DNA of 64,000 nucleotides from Sphingomonas yabuuchiae. GTDB lineage: Bacteria; Pseudomonadota; Alphaproteobacteria; Sphingomonadales; Sphingomonadaceae. Shown here in pieces: positions 1 through 8,106 of this stretch (within the stretch, counting starts at the first letter, position 1; every line of letters begins with the position of its first letter). The position numbers were made by a program, and so were the translations under genes. The notes below the pieces were generated by a model. It worked only from the letters and a program-made list of their open reading frames with translations. It had not been told where the DNA came from and did no database searches. The stretch spans positions 25,592 to 89,591 of the forward strand of contig NZ_LDTF01000051.1 in NCBI RefSeq assembly GCF_001477495.1, given 5' to 3'.

Positions 1-254
1 TTCATTCGCCACAGCCGGGCGGGGTTCAGTTCCAGCCCGACGATGAACAGGAGGAGTGTGATGCCGATCTCGGCGATGCCCAGCTTGGACTCGGCGTCGC
101 CGACGAGCCCCAGAACGTGCGGGCCGACGACCGCGCCCGCGACGAGATATCCCAGCGTCGCGCCAAGCCCCAGCCGCCGGAAGATCAGGACGAAGGCCAG
201 CCCGAACCCGAACAGGATGGCGCCGTCGCGCAACAGCGACACCTCGCCGTGCAT
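1..254 (-). CDS. CPA2-family monovalent cation:proton antiporter (KefB/KefC-like), N-terminus only
   Basis: This is the first ~84 codons of a membrane antiporter; the rest lies beyond the left window edge. The visible protein begins MHGEVSLLRDGAILFGFGLA and continues with hydrophobic helices carrying GATLGYLVAGAVVGPHVLG and LLLFIVGLELNP, the pattern typical of the Na+/H+ exchanger domain of KefB/KefC-type proteins. The ATG overlaps the TGA of the upstream Fe-S scaffold-like gene by one base (TGATG), so the two are probably translationally coupled and belong to the radA-cvpA gene string. Whether a TrkA-N (RCK) domain follows cannot be seen. The family exchanges K+ or Na+ for protons in the inner membrane; the substrate here is unknown. 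Confidence 0.8.
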   Translation of the reverse strand, partial: MHGEVSLLRDGAILFGFGLAFVLIFRRLGLGATLGYLVAGAVVGPHVLGLVGDAESKLGIAEIGITLLLFIVGLELNPARLWRM

Positions 255-691
255 CAGCTCTTGGCTCCGGCCGCTGCATCCTCGGCGGCCTGTGCCGCCG
301 CCTCGAACGCCAGCCGGATCGAGGGGTGGCGGGCGGTGTAGGACAGCGCCGGGGTGAAGATGTCGAGGCCGGGCCAGGCGGGGGCATCCCCCTGCCCCGA
401 CGCCAGCCAGGCTGTCAGTTCGTCTCGCGCGGCGACCAGTTCGGTTACGCTTCGCCCGACGACATGCGCCGAGAGCAGGGCCGCCGACGCCTGCCCGAGC
501 GCACAGGCGCGGACCAGCATTCCGACCTCGGCCACGTGGCCCGCTTCGTCGAGGTTGACGTCCACCGTCACCCGGCTGCCGCAAATGGGCGAGCGGCGCT
601 CGACGCTGGCCATGGGGTCGGTCAGGCGCTTGTCATGCGGGATCGCCGTGGTCAGGCGCAAAATCTCCGCGTTGTAGAGGGGCGCGTTCAT
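254..691 (-). CDS. Iron-sulfur cluster assembly scaffold-like protein (NifU/IscU/SufU N-terminal family)
   Basis: A 145-residue protein related to the NifU/IscU/SufU scaffold, which holds nascent [2Fe-2S] clusters in the cytoplasm. The scaffold signature is seen as ICGSRVTVDVNLD with Cys37 and RACALGQASAAL with Cys63. The third cysteine usual in IscU/SufU is absent: the matching C-terminal helix reads ARHPSIRLAFEA and the protein has no other cysteine. It may therefore be a degenerate or alternative member, with assembly function an inference. The ATG at 691 overlaps the cvpA stop (TGATG); an in-frame GTG one codon upstream is the other possible start. It sits between cvpA and the antiporter on one strand with one-base overlaps. 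Confidence 0.75.
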   Translation of the reverse strand: MNAPLYNAEILRLTTAIPHDKRLTDPMASVERRSPICGSRVTVDVNLDEAGHVAEVGMLVRACALGQASAALLSAHVVGRSVTELVAARDELTAWLASGQGDAPAWPGLDIFTPALSYTARHPSIRLAFEAAAQAAEDAAAGAKS

Positions 692-1254
692 CACGGGGTC
701 TCGCTGCTATTGGACAGGCCAGAGGCGCTGGTGGGTGTTGGGGTGCCGAAGACCGGCAGGCCCCGGCGACGGCGATCGACAAAATCGGCGATCCCGGCGC
801 TGGTTGCATTCAACAGCTTGTAGGTGCGGCTCTTGACCATCCATTCGGGCCGCCGCGCCGGTCCGCCGCTGACCGTATCGACCATGAGGGCGACGACCAG
901 AAAGACGAGGCTGGCGAGGATCAGGCCCTTGAGCGCGCCGAAGCCGAAGCCCAGGGCGCGATCGACAGGCCCCAGGATCGAGGTACGCGTGCGCGAACCG
1001 ATGGCCCGCGCGATCATGCGGCCGCCCAGATAGGTCACGCCGACGATCAGTGCGAAGGCCAGCACGGCCGCGCCGGACACCGTGCCGACCACGCCGGTCA
1101 GCGCCTGCGCCAATGCGATATGGAACATCTTCAGCGCGGCGACGATCGCGACCCAGGCGAACAGTGCCAGAACCTCGGTGACGAAGCCCCGCATGAACCC
1201 CTGTATCGCCGCGCCGAACACTGCGATCAGGACAAGAATATCTAGGGCCGTCAA
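691..1254 (-). CDS. cvpA: CvpA family inner-membrane protein
   Basis: A 187-residue CvpA-type protein. It starts with MTALDILVLIAVFGAAIQGF and has four hydrophobic segments in the first ~130 residues, including a Gly-rich stretch (FGFGALKGL) characteristic of the family. A polar Arg-rich C-terminal tail (DRRRRGLPVFG) follows. In enterobacteria CvpA is linked to colicin V production and purF; its general role is ill defined, with reported envelope-stress phenotypes. Here it lies 72 bases downstream of radA and overlaps the Fe-S scaffold-like gene by one base, so it is probably part of the same transcript. Confidence 0.85.
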   Translation of the reverse strand: MTALDILVLIAVFGAAIQGFMRGFVTEVLALFAWVAIVAALKMFHIALAQALTGVVGTVSGAAVLAFALIVGVTYLGGRMIARAIGSRTRTSILGPVDRALGFGFGALKGLILASLVFLVVALMVDTVSGGPARRPEWMVKSRTYKLLNATSAGIADFVDRRRRGLPVFGTPTPTSASGLSNSSETP

Positions 1255-1326
1255 CGCCTGTTATCCCATATCTCAAACAGCCCATGAGCCACGATCATCG
1301 GGGCATGGCGCCTTCAGGCCCCTTCG

Positions 1327-2700
1327 CTACCCCCGCCCCAGCATATGGTCAACGAACTCGGCCAGGGTGCGAAAGCCGGTCATGCGCAGGCCGCCCTCGT
1401 CATTGGCCATGGCGCGCGGCACGATCGCCTTTTCAAAACCGAGCTTGCCGGCCTCCTTCAATCGCAACGGGCCATGCGCGACGGAGCGGATTTCGCCCGA
1501 CAGCGCGATTTCGCCGAAGACGATGGCGTCGGTCGGCACCGGCCGTTCGGACAGCGCCGAGATCAGCGCCGCCGCCACCGCCAGATCGGCGGCCGGGTCC
1601 TGTACCCGGTAGCCGCCCGCGATATTCAGATAGACTTCGGCCGATGAGAAACTCAGCCCGCACCTAGCCTCCAGCACCGCCAGGATCATCGCCAGACGTC
1701 CGGTATCCCAGCCGACGACCGCACGGCGTGGCGTCGCGCCCGAGGCGAGGCGGACCGTCAGCGCCTGGATTTCGACCAGCACCGGCCGCGTACCCTCCAG
1801 CGCGGGGAAAACGGTTGCGCCGGTAATCCCTTCCTCGCGATTGGTCAGGAAGAGCGACGACGGGTTGCCGACCTCTGTCAGCCCCTCGGTCTGCATGGCG
1901 AAGACGCCGATCTCATCGGTGCCGCCGAAGCGGTTCTTGATTGCGCGCAGGATGCGATACTGGTGGCTGCGCTCGCCTTCGAAGGCGAGGACGGTGTCGA
2001 CCATGTGTTCCAGCACGCGCGGCCCCGCGATCGAACCGTCCTTGGTGACATGACCGACCAACACGACGGCGGTACCGCGCTCCTTGGCGAAGCGGATCAG
2101 TTCCTGTCCCGAGGCACGCACCTGGCTGACGGTGCCCGGCGCACCCTCGATCAGGTCGGAGTGCATGGTCTGGATCGAGTCGATGATCAGCAGCGCGGGC
2201 GGCGTCCCGATCGACAGGGTGGTCAGGATGTCGCGAACCGAGGTCGCCGCCGCCAGCCGCACGGGCGCCTGCCCCAGCCCCAGTCGCCGTGCGCGCAGCC
2301 GGACCTGATCGGCGGCTTCCTCGCCCGAGACATAGGCGACCGGCTTGCCCGCCATCGCCAGCTTCGCCGCTGCCTGGAGCAGCAGGGTCGACTTACCGAT
2401 CCCCGGATCGCCGCCGATCAGCGTGGCCGAGCCCTCGACGAAGCCGCCGCCCAGCGCGCGGTCGAGTTCGGCGATGCCGGTCGCCATCCGGTCGGGCAGC
2501 GGAATATCGGCGTCCAGTCCGACCAATTGAATCGCCCTACCGCCGCCTTGCAGGTTATGCTTCGCAGCAAAGGGCGTCAGCTGGACCGGCGCTTCCTCCA
2601 GCATCGTGTTCCATTCGGAGCAATCGGGGCATTGCCCCTGCCAACGGGAGGACACCGAACCGCAGGATTGGCAGACATAGCGCTTCTGGATCTTGGCCAT
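1327..2700 (-). CDS. radA: DNA repair protein RadA (Sms)
   Basis: A 457-residue RadA, a branch-migration helicase/ATPase acting in recombinational repair. Domains run in the usual order: an N-terminal C4 zinc finger (Cys10-x2-Cys13 and Cys24-x2-Cys27), a RecA-like ATPase with Walker A GGDPGIGKST at residues 96-105 and hydrophobic Walker B (PALLIIDSIQTM), the RadA-specific KNRFG motif near residue 257, and a C-terminal Lon-protease-like domain (PRRAVVGWDTGRLAMILAVL onward). Length matches the family. It is first in the minus-strand series radA-cvpA-scaffold-antiporter. Its start lies 96 bases from the divergent glycosyltransferase start. Confidence 0.97.
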   Translation of the reverse strand: MAKIQKRYVCQSCGSVSSRWQGQCPDCSEWNTMLEEAPVQLTPFAAKHNLQGGGRAIQLVGLDADIPLPDRMATGIAELDRALGGGFVEGSATLIGGDPGIGKSTLLLQAAAKLAMAGKPVAYVSGEEAADQVRLRARRLGLGQAPVRLAAATSVRDILTTLSIGTPPALLIIDSIQTMHSDLIEGAPGTVSQVRASGQELIRFAKERGTAVVLVGHVTKDGSIAGPRVLEHMVDTVLAFEGERSHQYRILRAIKNRFGGTDEIGVFAMQTEGLTEVGNPSSLFLTNREEGITGATVFPALEGTRPVLVEIQALTVRLASGATPRRAVVGWDTGRLAMILAVLEARCGLSFSSAEVYLNIAGGYRVQDPAADLAVAAALISALSERPVPTDAIVFGEIALSGEIRSVAHGPLRLKEAGKLGFEKAIVPRAMANDEGGLRMTGFRTLAEFVDHMLGRG

Positions 2701-2796
2701 GCCGATGCTCTAGCCGGAGCGGAACGAAAATGGAACGGATTTGATCGGGCGGCGGGAGTGGTCTTTGGAGGCCCACACGGCTATGGGGCGAACTCC

Positions 2797-3933
2797 ATGA
2801 TCCCAGAACAATTTCGTGTCGCGCTGTTCAGCGGCAACTATAATTATACGCGCGACGGCGCGAACCAGAGCCTGAACCTGCTTGTCGGCCATCTGCTGGC
2901 GCGGGGCGTCGCTGTGCGGGTCTATTCGCCAACCTCGTCCACGCCCGCCTTTCCGCCGGTCGGCGATCTGGTCGATGTGCCCGCCATCCCGCTGCCGTTC
3001 CGGGCCGATTACAAGCTGGCGCGCGGGCTTCCGGCCAAGGTGCGGGCCGATCTGGAGGCATTTGCGCCCAACATCGTCCACGTCTCGGCGCCCGAATTCC
3101 TCGGTCACGCTGCCGTGCGTTGGGCACAGGAGAACGGCGTGGCGTCGATCGCCTCGGTCCATACCCGCTTCGAGACCTATCCGGCCTATTACCATCTGGG
3201 TTTCCTGGAACCGGCGATTATCAAGCTGCTGACCCGCTTCTACAACAAGTTCGACCGGATCGTGGCGCCCAGCCCCAGCATGATCGCACTGCTGCGTGGC
3301 TGGGGCGTAACACCGCCGATGGGCATCTGGTCGCGCGGGATCGATCACGACCGTTTCCGGCCGTCGCGCCGCAGCCTGGAATGGCGGCGCTCGCTGGGCA
3401 TCGCCGATCACGAGGTGGCGATCGGGTTCCTGGGGCGACTGGTCAAGGAAAAGGGCCTCGACGTCTTTGCCGAGGCGCTGGCGGAGCTTCGGCGGCGCAG
3501 CGTGGCGCACAAGGTGCTGGTCGTCGGCAAGGGGCCCGCGCAGGACTGGTTCGCCAAGGCGACACCCGATGCCATCTTCGCGGGCTATCAGACCGGCGAC
3601 GACCTGGGTCGGGCGGTCGCATCGATGGATATCTTCTTCAATCCCAGCGTGACCGAAACCTTCGGCAACGTCACGACCGAGGCGATGGCGGCGGGCGTCC
3701 CCGTGGTGGCGGCCAACGCGACGGGCGCGATGGACCTCGTGGCGGATGGTGAGACCGGCTATCTGGTCGGCGCGCGCGACATCACCGGCTATGCCGACGC
3801 GTTGGAGCGGATCGCCACCGACCAGGCCCTGCGCCACCGGTTCAGCGAAGCGGGACAGGCCCGCGTCGCCGATTACCGGTGGGACAGGGTCAATGACGCG
3901 GTGCTCGACGCCTATCGCGCCCTGTTCGTTTAA
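2797..3933 (+). CDS. GT4-type glycosyltransferase family protein
   Basis: A 378-residue GT-B fold glycosyltransferase. The N-terminal acceptor domain begins FRVALFSGNYNYTRDGANQS. The C-terminal donor domain contains AIGFLGRLVKEKGLD and the EX7E signature in SVTETFGNVTTEAMAAGVP, characteristic of retaining GT4 enzymes. No signal peptide is seen, so it probably acts on the cytoplasmic face in glycolipid or polysaccharide synthesis; donor and acceptor cannot be read. The open frame extends far upstream, but that part is antisense to radA. The ATG at 2797 is chosen because family similarity begins there. The 3' end overlaps the convergent DUF2218 gene by four bases. Confidence 0.85.
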   Translation: MIPEQFRVALFSGNYNYTRDGANQSLNLLVGHLLARGVAVRVYSPTSSTPAFPPVGDLVDVPAIPLPFRADYKLARGLPAKVRADLEAFAPNIVHVSAPEFLGHAAVRWAQENGVASIASVHTRFETYPAYYHLGFLEPAIIKLLTRFYNKFDRIVAPSPSMIALLRGWGVTPPMGIWSRGIDHDRFRPSRRSLEWRRSLGIADHEVAIGFLGRLVKEKGLDVFAEALAELRRRSVAHKVLVVGKGPAQDWFAKATPDAIFAGYQTGDDLGRAVASMDIFFNPSVTETFGNVTTEAMAAGVPVVAANATGAMDLVADGETGYLVGARDITGYADALERIATDQALRHRFSEAGQARVADYRWDRVNDAVLDAYRALFV

Positions 3934-4220
3934 CCTTCGCGCCAGTCGAAGGTCAGCGGCGCTTCGCGAAAGGCGAAGCGGTCGAGATGGCTGGCGACCA
4001 CCTGTCGCATTTGGGCGACATCGCCGTCCACGGGCACCGTTAACACGATATCCAGCGTTTCGCTGGCTGCGCGCATGTCCAGTTTGGACCCGTTGGGGAA
4101 CAGGATCATGCCCTCTTCGGCGGTGAACGACACCTCCATCTTGTGGCTCCAGTGCTTGGCGAGTTGCTGGAGGTAGCGGCTGGCCGACTGGGTCGGCACG
4201 CGGGCGACGGACAGGCTCAT
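3930..4220 (-). CDS. DUF2218 domain-containing protein
   Basis: A 96-residue protein matching the small DUF2218 family throughout: RYLQQLAKHWSHKMEVSF near the start, GMILFPNGSKLDMRA in the middle and a C-terminal FREAPLTFDW. DUF2218 occurs alone or fused to siderophore-interacting ferric reductases; its molecular role is unknown. The gene overlaps the upstream PadR regulator by four bases (ATGA), implying coupled translation. The pair therefore probably forms one autoregulated unit, possibly concerned with metal (iron or nickel) handling; that role is inferred from the His-rich PadR partner and family context only. Confidence 0.85.
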   Translation of the reverse strand: MSLSVARVPTQSASRYLQQLAKHWSHKMEVSFTAEEGMILFPNGSKLDMRAASETLDIVLTVPVDGDVAQMRQVVASHLDRFAFREAPLTFDWREG

Positions 4221-4816
4221 TTCAGGCGTTCCACTTTCTGCGCGAGTTCGTCGATCATTGCGGCGACTTCATGCACCATCTCCTGAGGCGCATCGCCGCT
4301 GCCAAAGCGGTCCATTACGGCCATTTTCAGCCCGCCCATGGCACGCCGGATCGGCGCCGCATCGACCCGCTGGCGATGTTCGCCAAGGGCCCGCAGCCGT
4401 GCGAGCAAAGCCTCGACCTGTTCGGCATTCTCGGTCAGGTGCGTGCGGCCGGTATCCGTCGCGGCGAAACGCTTTTTCACCCCCTCGGAACGTTGTTCCT
4501 CGATAAAGCCCATTTCGTCGAGTAGGGTAATCGTCGGATAGATGACACCCGGGCTGGGCGCATAAGCGCCTCCGGTCATCGCCTCGACCTCGCGGATCAG
4601 GTCATAGCCGTGGCGCGGTTCGTCGGCGATCAGCTTCAGCAGCACAAGCCGCAGCTCGCTGCCATCGAACATCCGACCCCGGCGACCACCGCCCGGCCCT
4701 CGCAGTCCGCCCCGTGGGTCTTCGAAATTCCATTGCACTTCCTGCGGCCCGAAACTCCACCGGCCGCGCCGTTGGTGATGTTCTTGACCATGTCCGTGCT
4801 CATGAAAATGTCGCAT
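4217..4816 (-). CDS. PadR family transcriptional regulator with His-rich N-terminus
   Basis: A 199-residue regulator. Residues ~1-20 form a histidine-rich tail (HFHEHGHGQEHH), followed by a Gly/Arg-rich linker. The PadR winged helix spans about residues 50-125 (LLKLIADEPRHGYDLIREVE and YAPSPGVIYPTITLLDEMG), and a C-terminal dimerisation helix follows. E. coli YqjI, a nickel-responsive PadR regulator of a ferric reductase, has the same architecture (His-rich tail plus PadR). This suggests, but does not prove, metal sensing. It overlaps the DUF2218 gene, and two identical GATATATC palindromes lie 35-78 bases upstream of its start. Confidence 0.88.
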   Translation of the reverse strand: MRHFHEHGHGQEHHQRRGRWSFGPQEVQWNFEDPRGGLRGPGGGRRGRMFDGSELRLVLLKLIADEPRHGYDLIREVEAMTGGAYAPSPGVIYPTITLLDEMGFIEEQRSEGVKKRFAATDTGRTHLTENAEQVEALLARLRALGEHRQRVDAAPIRRAMGGLKMAVMDRFGSGDAPQEMVHEVAAMIDELAQKVERLK

Positions 4817-4848
4817 TCTGATACTCCGAATTGGGTTTTGATACGCTC

Positions 4849-4896
4849 AAGATATATCGCACGGAAAGTTCGTCAAGATGACTCACGATATATCTT
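4849..4896. promoter_or_regulatory. Paired GATATATC palindromes, candidate PadR operator
   Basis: An 11-bp perfect inverted repeat: AAGATATATCG at 4849-4859 and CGATATATCTT at 4886-4896. Each arm contains the self-complementary octamer GATATATC, and the octamer centres are 36 bp apart. The element lies in the 126-bp gap between the divergent padR and rarA starts, where autoregulatory PadR sites are expected. Binding by the adjacent PadR protein is an inference. Confidence 0.5.
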
Positions 4897-4942
4897 TGAT
4901 AGTAATGGTGACGGGGGACTTCGGCGCCCCTACATGACCGCT

Positions 4943-6283
4943 ATGGCCGATCTCTTCGCGGGTATGGACCCCGCCCCCGTCCAGCCCTCTTCCTCGGTCG
5001 ATGCGCCGCTTGCGGATCGCTTGCGCCCGCTAAAGCTGGCCGAGGTCGTCGGGCAGGATCACCTGACCGGGCCGGAGGGCGCCATCGGGCGGATGGTCGC
5101 GGCCGGGCGCTTGTCATCCATGATCCTTTGGGGACCGCCGGGCACGGGCAAGACGACCATCGCCCGGCTGCTCGCCGCCGAAGTGGGGCTGCGCTATGCC
5201 GCGATTTCGGCCGTGTTTTCCGGCGTCGCGGACCTTAAAAAGGTCTTCGCCGAGGCGCGCGATCATGCCCGGCTCGGCCAGCGAACGCTGCTGTTCGTGG
5301 ACGAGATCCACCGCTTCAACCGCGCGCAGCAGGACGGTTTTTTGCCCTTCGTCGAGGATGGCACGGTCACGCTGGTCGGCGCGACGACGGAAAATCCTTC
5401 CTTTGAACTCAACGCCGCACTTCTGAGCCGCGCGCAGGTGCTGATCCTCCACCGGCTTGGCCAACCTGCGCTGGAACAGTTGCTGGAGCGGGCCGAGACG
5501 TTGATGGAGCGCCCCCTGCCCCTGCAACCGCCCGCCCGCGATGCGCTGCTTGCCAGCGCGGATGGCGATGGCCGTTTCCTGCTCAACCAGGCCGAGACCT
5601 TGTTTGCGGTCGACCTTCCCGAACCGCTCGAAGCGGCTGGGTTGTCGGCGTTCCTGCAACGCCGGGTCGCGGTCTATGACAAGGACCGCGAGGGACATTA
5701 TAATCTGATCTCGGCGCTGCACAAATCGATCCGGGGATCGGACCCGCAGGCGGCCCTCTACTATCTCGCGCGGATGCTGACGGCGGGCGAAGAGCCGCTA
5801 TACGTCCTGCGTCGCCTGACCCGCACGGCGATCGAGGATATCGGGCTGGCCGATCCGCAAGCGTTGACCCAGTGCCTCGCGGCCAAGGATGCCTATGAGT
5901 TCCTGGGCTCTCCGGAGGGAGAACTGGCGATCGTGCAGGCGTGCCTGTACCTCGCCACCGCGCCCAAATCGAACGCGGCCTATAAGGCGCAGAAGCAGGC
6001 ATGGCGGACCGCGAAGGACACCGGATCGCTGATGCCGCCCGCCAATATCCTGAACGCGCCGACCAAGCTGATGAAGCAGATCGGCTATGGCGCAGGCTAT
6101 CAGTACGACCACGACGCGGATGGCGGTTTTTCGGGTGCGAATTACTGGCCCGACGAACTGCCACCACAAAGCTTCTACGAACCGTCTGGGCGCGGCCTGG
6201 AGAAGCGCATCGCCGAGCGCATGGCCTGGTGGGACGAGCGCCGTCGGGCCTTGCAGGATGGCGGCGATGACCGTCACGGCTGA
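4943..6283 (+). CDS. rarA: Replication-associated recombination protein RarA (MgsA)
   Basis: A AAA+ ATPase of the RarA/MgsA/WRNIP1 family, which acts at stalled replication forks. Visible features are PLADRLRPLKLAEVVGQDHL near the start, Walker A ILWGPPGTGKTT, Walker B LFVDEIHRFN, sensor 1 VGATTENPSFE, and the C-terminal tetramerisation domain (HYNLISALHKSIRGSDPQAA, ending in a YDHDADGGFSGANYWPDELP segment). The start MADLFAGMD at 4943 is preferred (446 residues) because relatives begin this way; ATG at 4934 is also possible and the Shine-Dalgarno sequence does not decide. The last 17 bases overlap the next gene. Confidence 0.94.
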   Translation: MADLFAGMDPAPVQPSSSVDAPLADRLRPLKLAEVVGQDHLTGPEGAIGRMVAAGRLSSMILWGPPGTGKTTIARLLAAEVGLRYAAISAVFSGVADLKKVFAEARDHARLGQRTLLFVDEIHRFNRAQQDGFLPFVEDGTVTLVGATTENPSFELNAALLSRAQVLILHRLGQPALEQLLERAETLMERPLPLQPPARDALLASADGDGRFLLNQAETLFAVDLPEPLEAAGLSAFLQRRVAVYDKDREGHYNLISALHKSIRGSDPQAALYYLARMLTAGEEPLYVLRRLTRTAIEDIGLADPQALTQCLAAKDAYEFLGSPEGELAIVQACLYLATAPKSNAAYKAQKQAWRTAKDTGSLMPPANILNAPTKLMKQIGYGAGYQYDHDADGGFSGANYWPDELPPQSFYEPSGRGLEKRIAERMAWWDERRRALQDGGDDRHG

Positions 6284-7127
6284 CCGTTTCAGCGGCTTCG
6301 TCGCGATCGACTGGTCGGGTGCGCACGGTGTTGCGCATCCGGGTATCCAGGTCGCCCTGTGCCATTCGGGAAACGCCGCGCCCGTCATCGTTGCGCCGCC
6401 GGGTCGGGCCTGGTCGCGCGAAGGCGTAGCCGATTGGCTGCTCACGCGGGCGGACGAGCCGCTGCTGATCGGCTTCGACTTCAGCTTTTCGGCCCCGTTC
6501 GTCATGCGCGGGGCGCATTTGCCGGGGGACAGGCCGACCGCGGATGCGCGGGCGCTCTGGGCCTATGTCGACGATAGTTGCGACGATCCCGATCTGGGCG
6601 CACGCAGTTTCCTTGAGGCGCGTCGCGGGCGGCATTTCTATTTCGGGGCCGCAGACGGGCGAAAGGCGGACTTTCTCCATTGGCGAACCTGCGAGATCGC
6701 GATCGGCGGCGCGCGCAAGCCTTCGACCGTCTATGACGCGATCGGCGCGTCGCAGGTAGCGAAGGCGAGCTTTGCCGGAATGCGGATGTTGCGGCGTCTG
6801 GATGGACATGTCGCGATCTGGCCGTTCGATCCAGTTCCGCCATCGGGCGCGCTGGTCGTCGAAATCTATACCTCGATCGCCGCCCGTGATGCTGGCCGCC
6901 CGCGTGGGCGGAGCAAGATACGAAGTGCCGAAGCGCTGAACAATGCGCTGATCGCCTTGGGCAGCGAACTGCACGATCCGCTCGATCGCTACGACGATCA
7001 CAGTACTGATGCGATCCTGACCGCCGCATGGCTCCGCGCCATGGCGACGCGCGACGATCTCTGGCGTCCAGCGGGCCTCACCCGTCAAGTTGCGCAAACG
7101 GAGGGCTGGACCTTCGGCGTGTCATGA
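6267..7127 (+). CDS. Hypothetical protein with RNase H-like (DUF429-type) features
   Basis: A 286-residue protein of unknown function. It begins with FSGFVAIDWSGAHG, which resembles the first strand of an RNase H/actin-like fold with an acidic residue. Further acidic positions occur in LLIGFDFSFSAPF and, near the C-terminus, in DRYDDHSTDAILTAAWLR. This layout resembles predicted nucleases of the DUF429 type, but the match is weak and from memory. The start at 6267 overlaps rarA by 17 bases, so co-transcription with rarA is likely; an ATG at 6258 is an alternative. No signal peptide or membrane segment is evident. Confidence 0.6.
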   Translation: MTVTADRFSGFVAIDWSGAHGVAHPGIQVALCHSGNAAPVIVAPPGRAWSREGVADWLLTRADEPLLIGFDFSFSAPFVMRGAHLPGDRPTADARALWAYVDDSCDDPDLGARSFLEARRGRHFYFGAADGRKADFLHWRTCEIAIGGARKPSTVYDAIGASQVAKASFAGMRMLRRLDGHVAIWPFDPVPPSGALVVEIYTSIAARDAGRPRGRSKIRSAEALNNALIALGSELHDPLDRYDDHSTDAILTAAWLRAMATRDDLWRPAGLTRQVAQTEGWTFGVS

Positions 7128-7189
7128 TGCCAGGGGGATTGGCACGGCGGTTGTGCAGGGGTTTTGTAACCGCACTAAGCTCGACGCTC

Positions 7190-7257
7190 TGTCGGTCCAG
7201 GCGGCAGCGATAGTGATAGCGCGCACCACGCTGGCACAGATAGGTGATCGAGGCCAT
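7190..7257 (-). pseudogene. Probable 5' stub of a tyrosine-recombinase (phage-type integrase) gene
   Basis: A short frame downstream of the tRNA-Gly 3' end starts MASITYLCQRGARYHYRCRL, which resembles the first 20 residues of sphingomonad tyrosine integrases. After that the reading frame continues about 40 codons with unrelated sequence to a stop near 7079, so no catalytic domain remains. Position and orientation, same strand as the tRNA and just past its 3' end, are those expected for an integrase of a tRNA-targeting element. The assignment rests on the N-terminal motif from memory and is tentative. Nothing else is recognisable between 7128 and 7399. Confidence 0.35.
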
Positions 7258-7399
7258 GTCCCCGTCTCGTCCGGTCGCTGGCACAGGCTTCGATTGCGGG
7301 CGGACGACGGCAGCGTGTGCACAGCTTGGTGCTACAGCCACGTATCCCGCGAAGCCTGGCCGGACGCCGGAAATCCATGGGTTCAGTGTAGTGCGGAGA

Positions 7400-7473
7400 T
7401 GGAGCGGGTGAAGGGAATCGAACCCTCGTATTCAGCTTGGGAAGCTGCTGCTCTACCATTGAGCTACACCCGC
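7400..7473 (-). tRNA. tRNA-Gly (anticodon CCC)
   Basis: The minus strand folds as a complete 74-nt tRNA with encoded CCA: acceptor GCGGGTG pairing with CACCCGC, a D arm GCTC/GAGC, anticodon stem GCAGC/GCTGA (closing pair mismatched) around loop TTCCCAA, and T arm GAGGG/CCCTT. The loop gives anticodon CCC, and the body closely resembles E. coli glyU. A 19-base copy of its 3' end recurs inverted at 10514-10532. Confidence 0.95.
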
Positions 7474-8106
7474 AAATCAACGGAAATCCGTTGCCACGGC
7501 TCTCTAAGTGGGGGGCACGGCAACTGTCAAGACGGTCACGGTTACGAGGCGGGACGCGGCAGGATAACGGCGCTGTTCGCGACGCGTCAAACGCGGCGCG
7601 GATCGATCGCACCAACAGAATATGGATGAAGGTGCGAAGCATTACCGCGCCGATCGAGAAGTGGGCCGCAACCGGGCCGAATGCGCGACAGTCTGGCGGA
7701 CATATGCGCGCGTATTATTGGACGGACAGGCGGATCGGATCGCGGCGAACAAAGGTCTGTTTTCCACGCGTGAACGCCAAAATGCATTTGTGAGGTGGCG
7801 GGCAAGCAACGATAGACACCGGCGCTGCCGCGACGGCGGTCAGCCATTGCACCAACGATGCGCTACACGACGGCAAGCAGTGTTCCGATCGCGTTACACC
7901 GCTGGGCGCTGAAGGGCGCTGATAGGGTATGATAACGGGCCGAACTGACCATCGTCTGTGGTTGTGCATTGGCGCGTCTCGCCGCCAACTCGACGGTAGT
8001 AGCATGAAGAAATTCTGCCCCTAGCAGAATCTGGCTTGGGTAGGAGTGGATAGGCCGACGCTATCCATCACGATGACAATAGCAACAAATCCGCTATGCT
8101 GGATAT
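7474..8106. other. Non-coding gap between tRNA-Gly and arsR; no credible gene
   Basis: About 630 bases without a supportable coding region. The open frames here are short, overlap on both strands and resemble no family I recognise. The only clear structure is a hairpin at 8012-8030, ATTCTGC-CCCTA-GCAGAAT (7-bp stem, 5-nt loop), without a T-tract. The stretch is probably decayed mobile-element DNA next to the tRNA, although nothing in it can be identified. Confidence 0.5.
8089..8104. promoter_or_regulatory. arsR: Imperfect dyad before arsR, candidate ArsR operator
   Basis: ATCCGCTATGCTGGAT has outer arms ATCC/GGAT in inverted orientation and ends two bases before the arsR start codon. ArsR-family repressors bind imperfect dyads at this position in ars operons. 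The inner part is not symmetrical, so this is a weak candidate. Confidence 0.3.

Noticed and set aside
1963..2796. Extension of the glycosyltransferase frame far upstream
   Set aside because: The extension is antisense to radA; homology and a sensible start are found only from 2797.
7175..7642. 155-codon minus-strand frame with SSMVEQQLPKLNTRVRFPSP
   Set aside because: This is the familiar false translation of a tRNA-Gly gene and its flanks; the tRNA at 7400-7473 explains it.
7622..7912. 96-codon plus-strand frame in the gap before arsR
   Set aside because: No ribosome-binding site, no recognisable family, and overlapping frames on the other strand of similar length.
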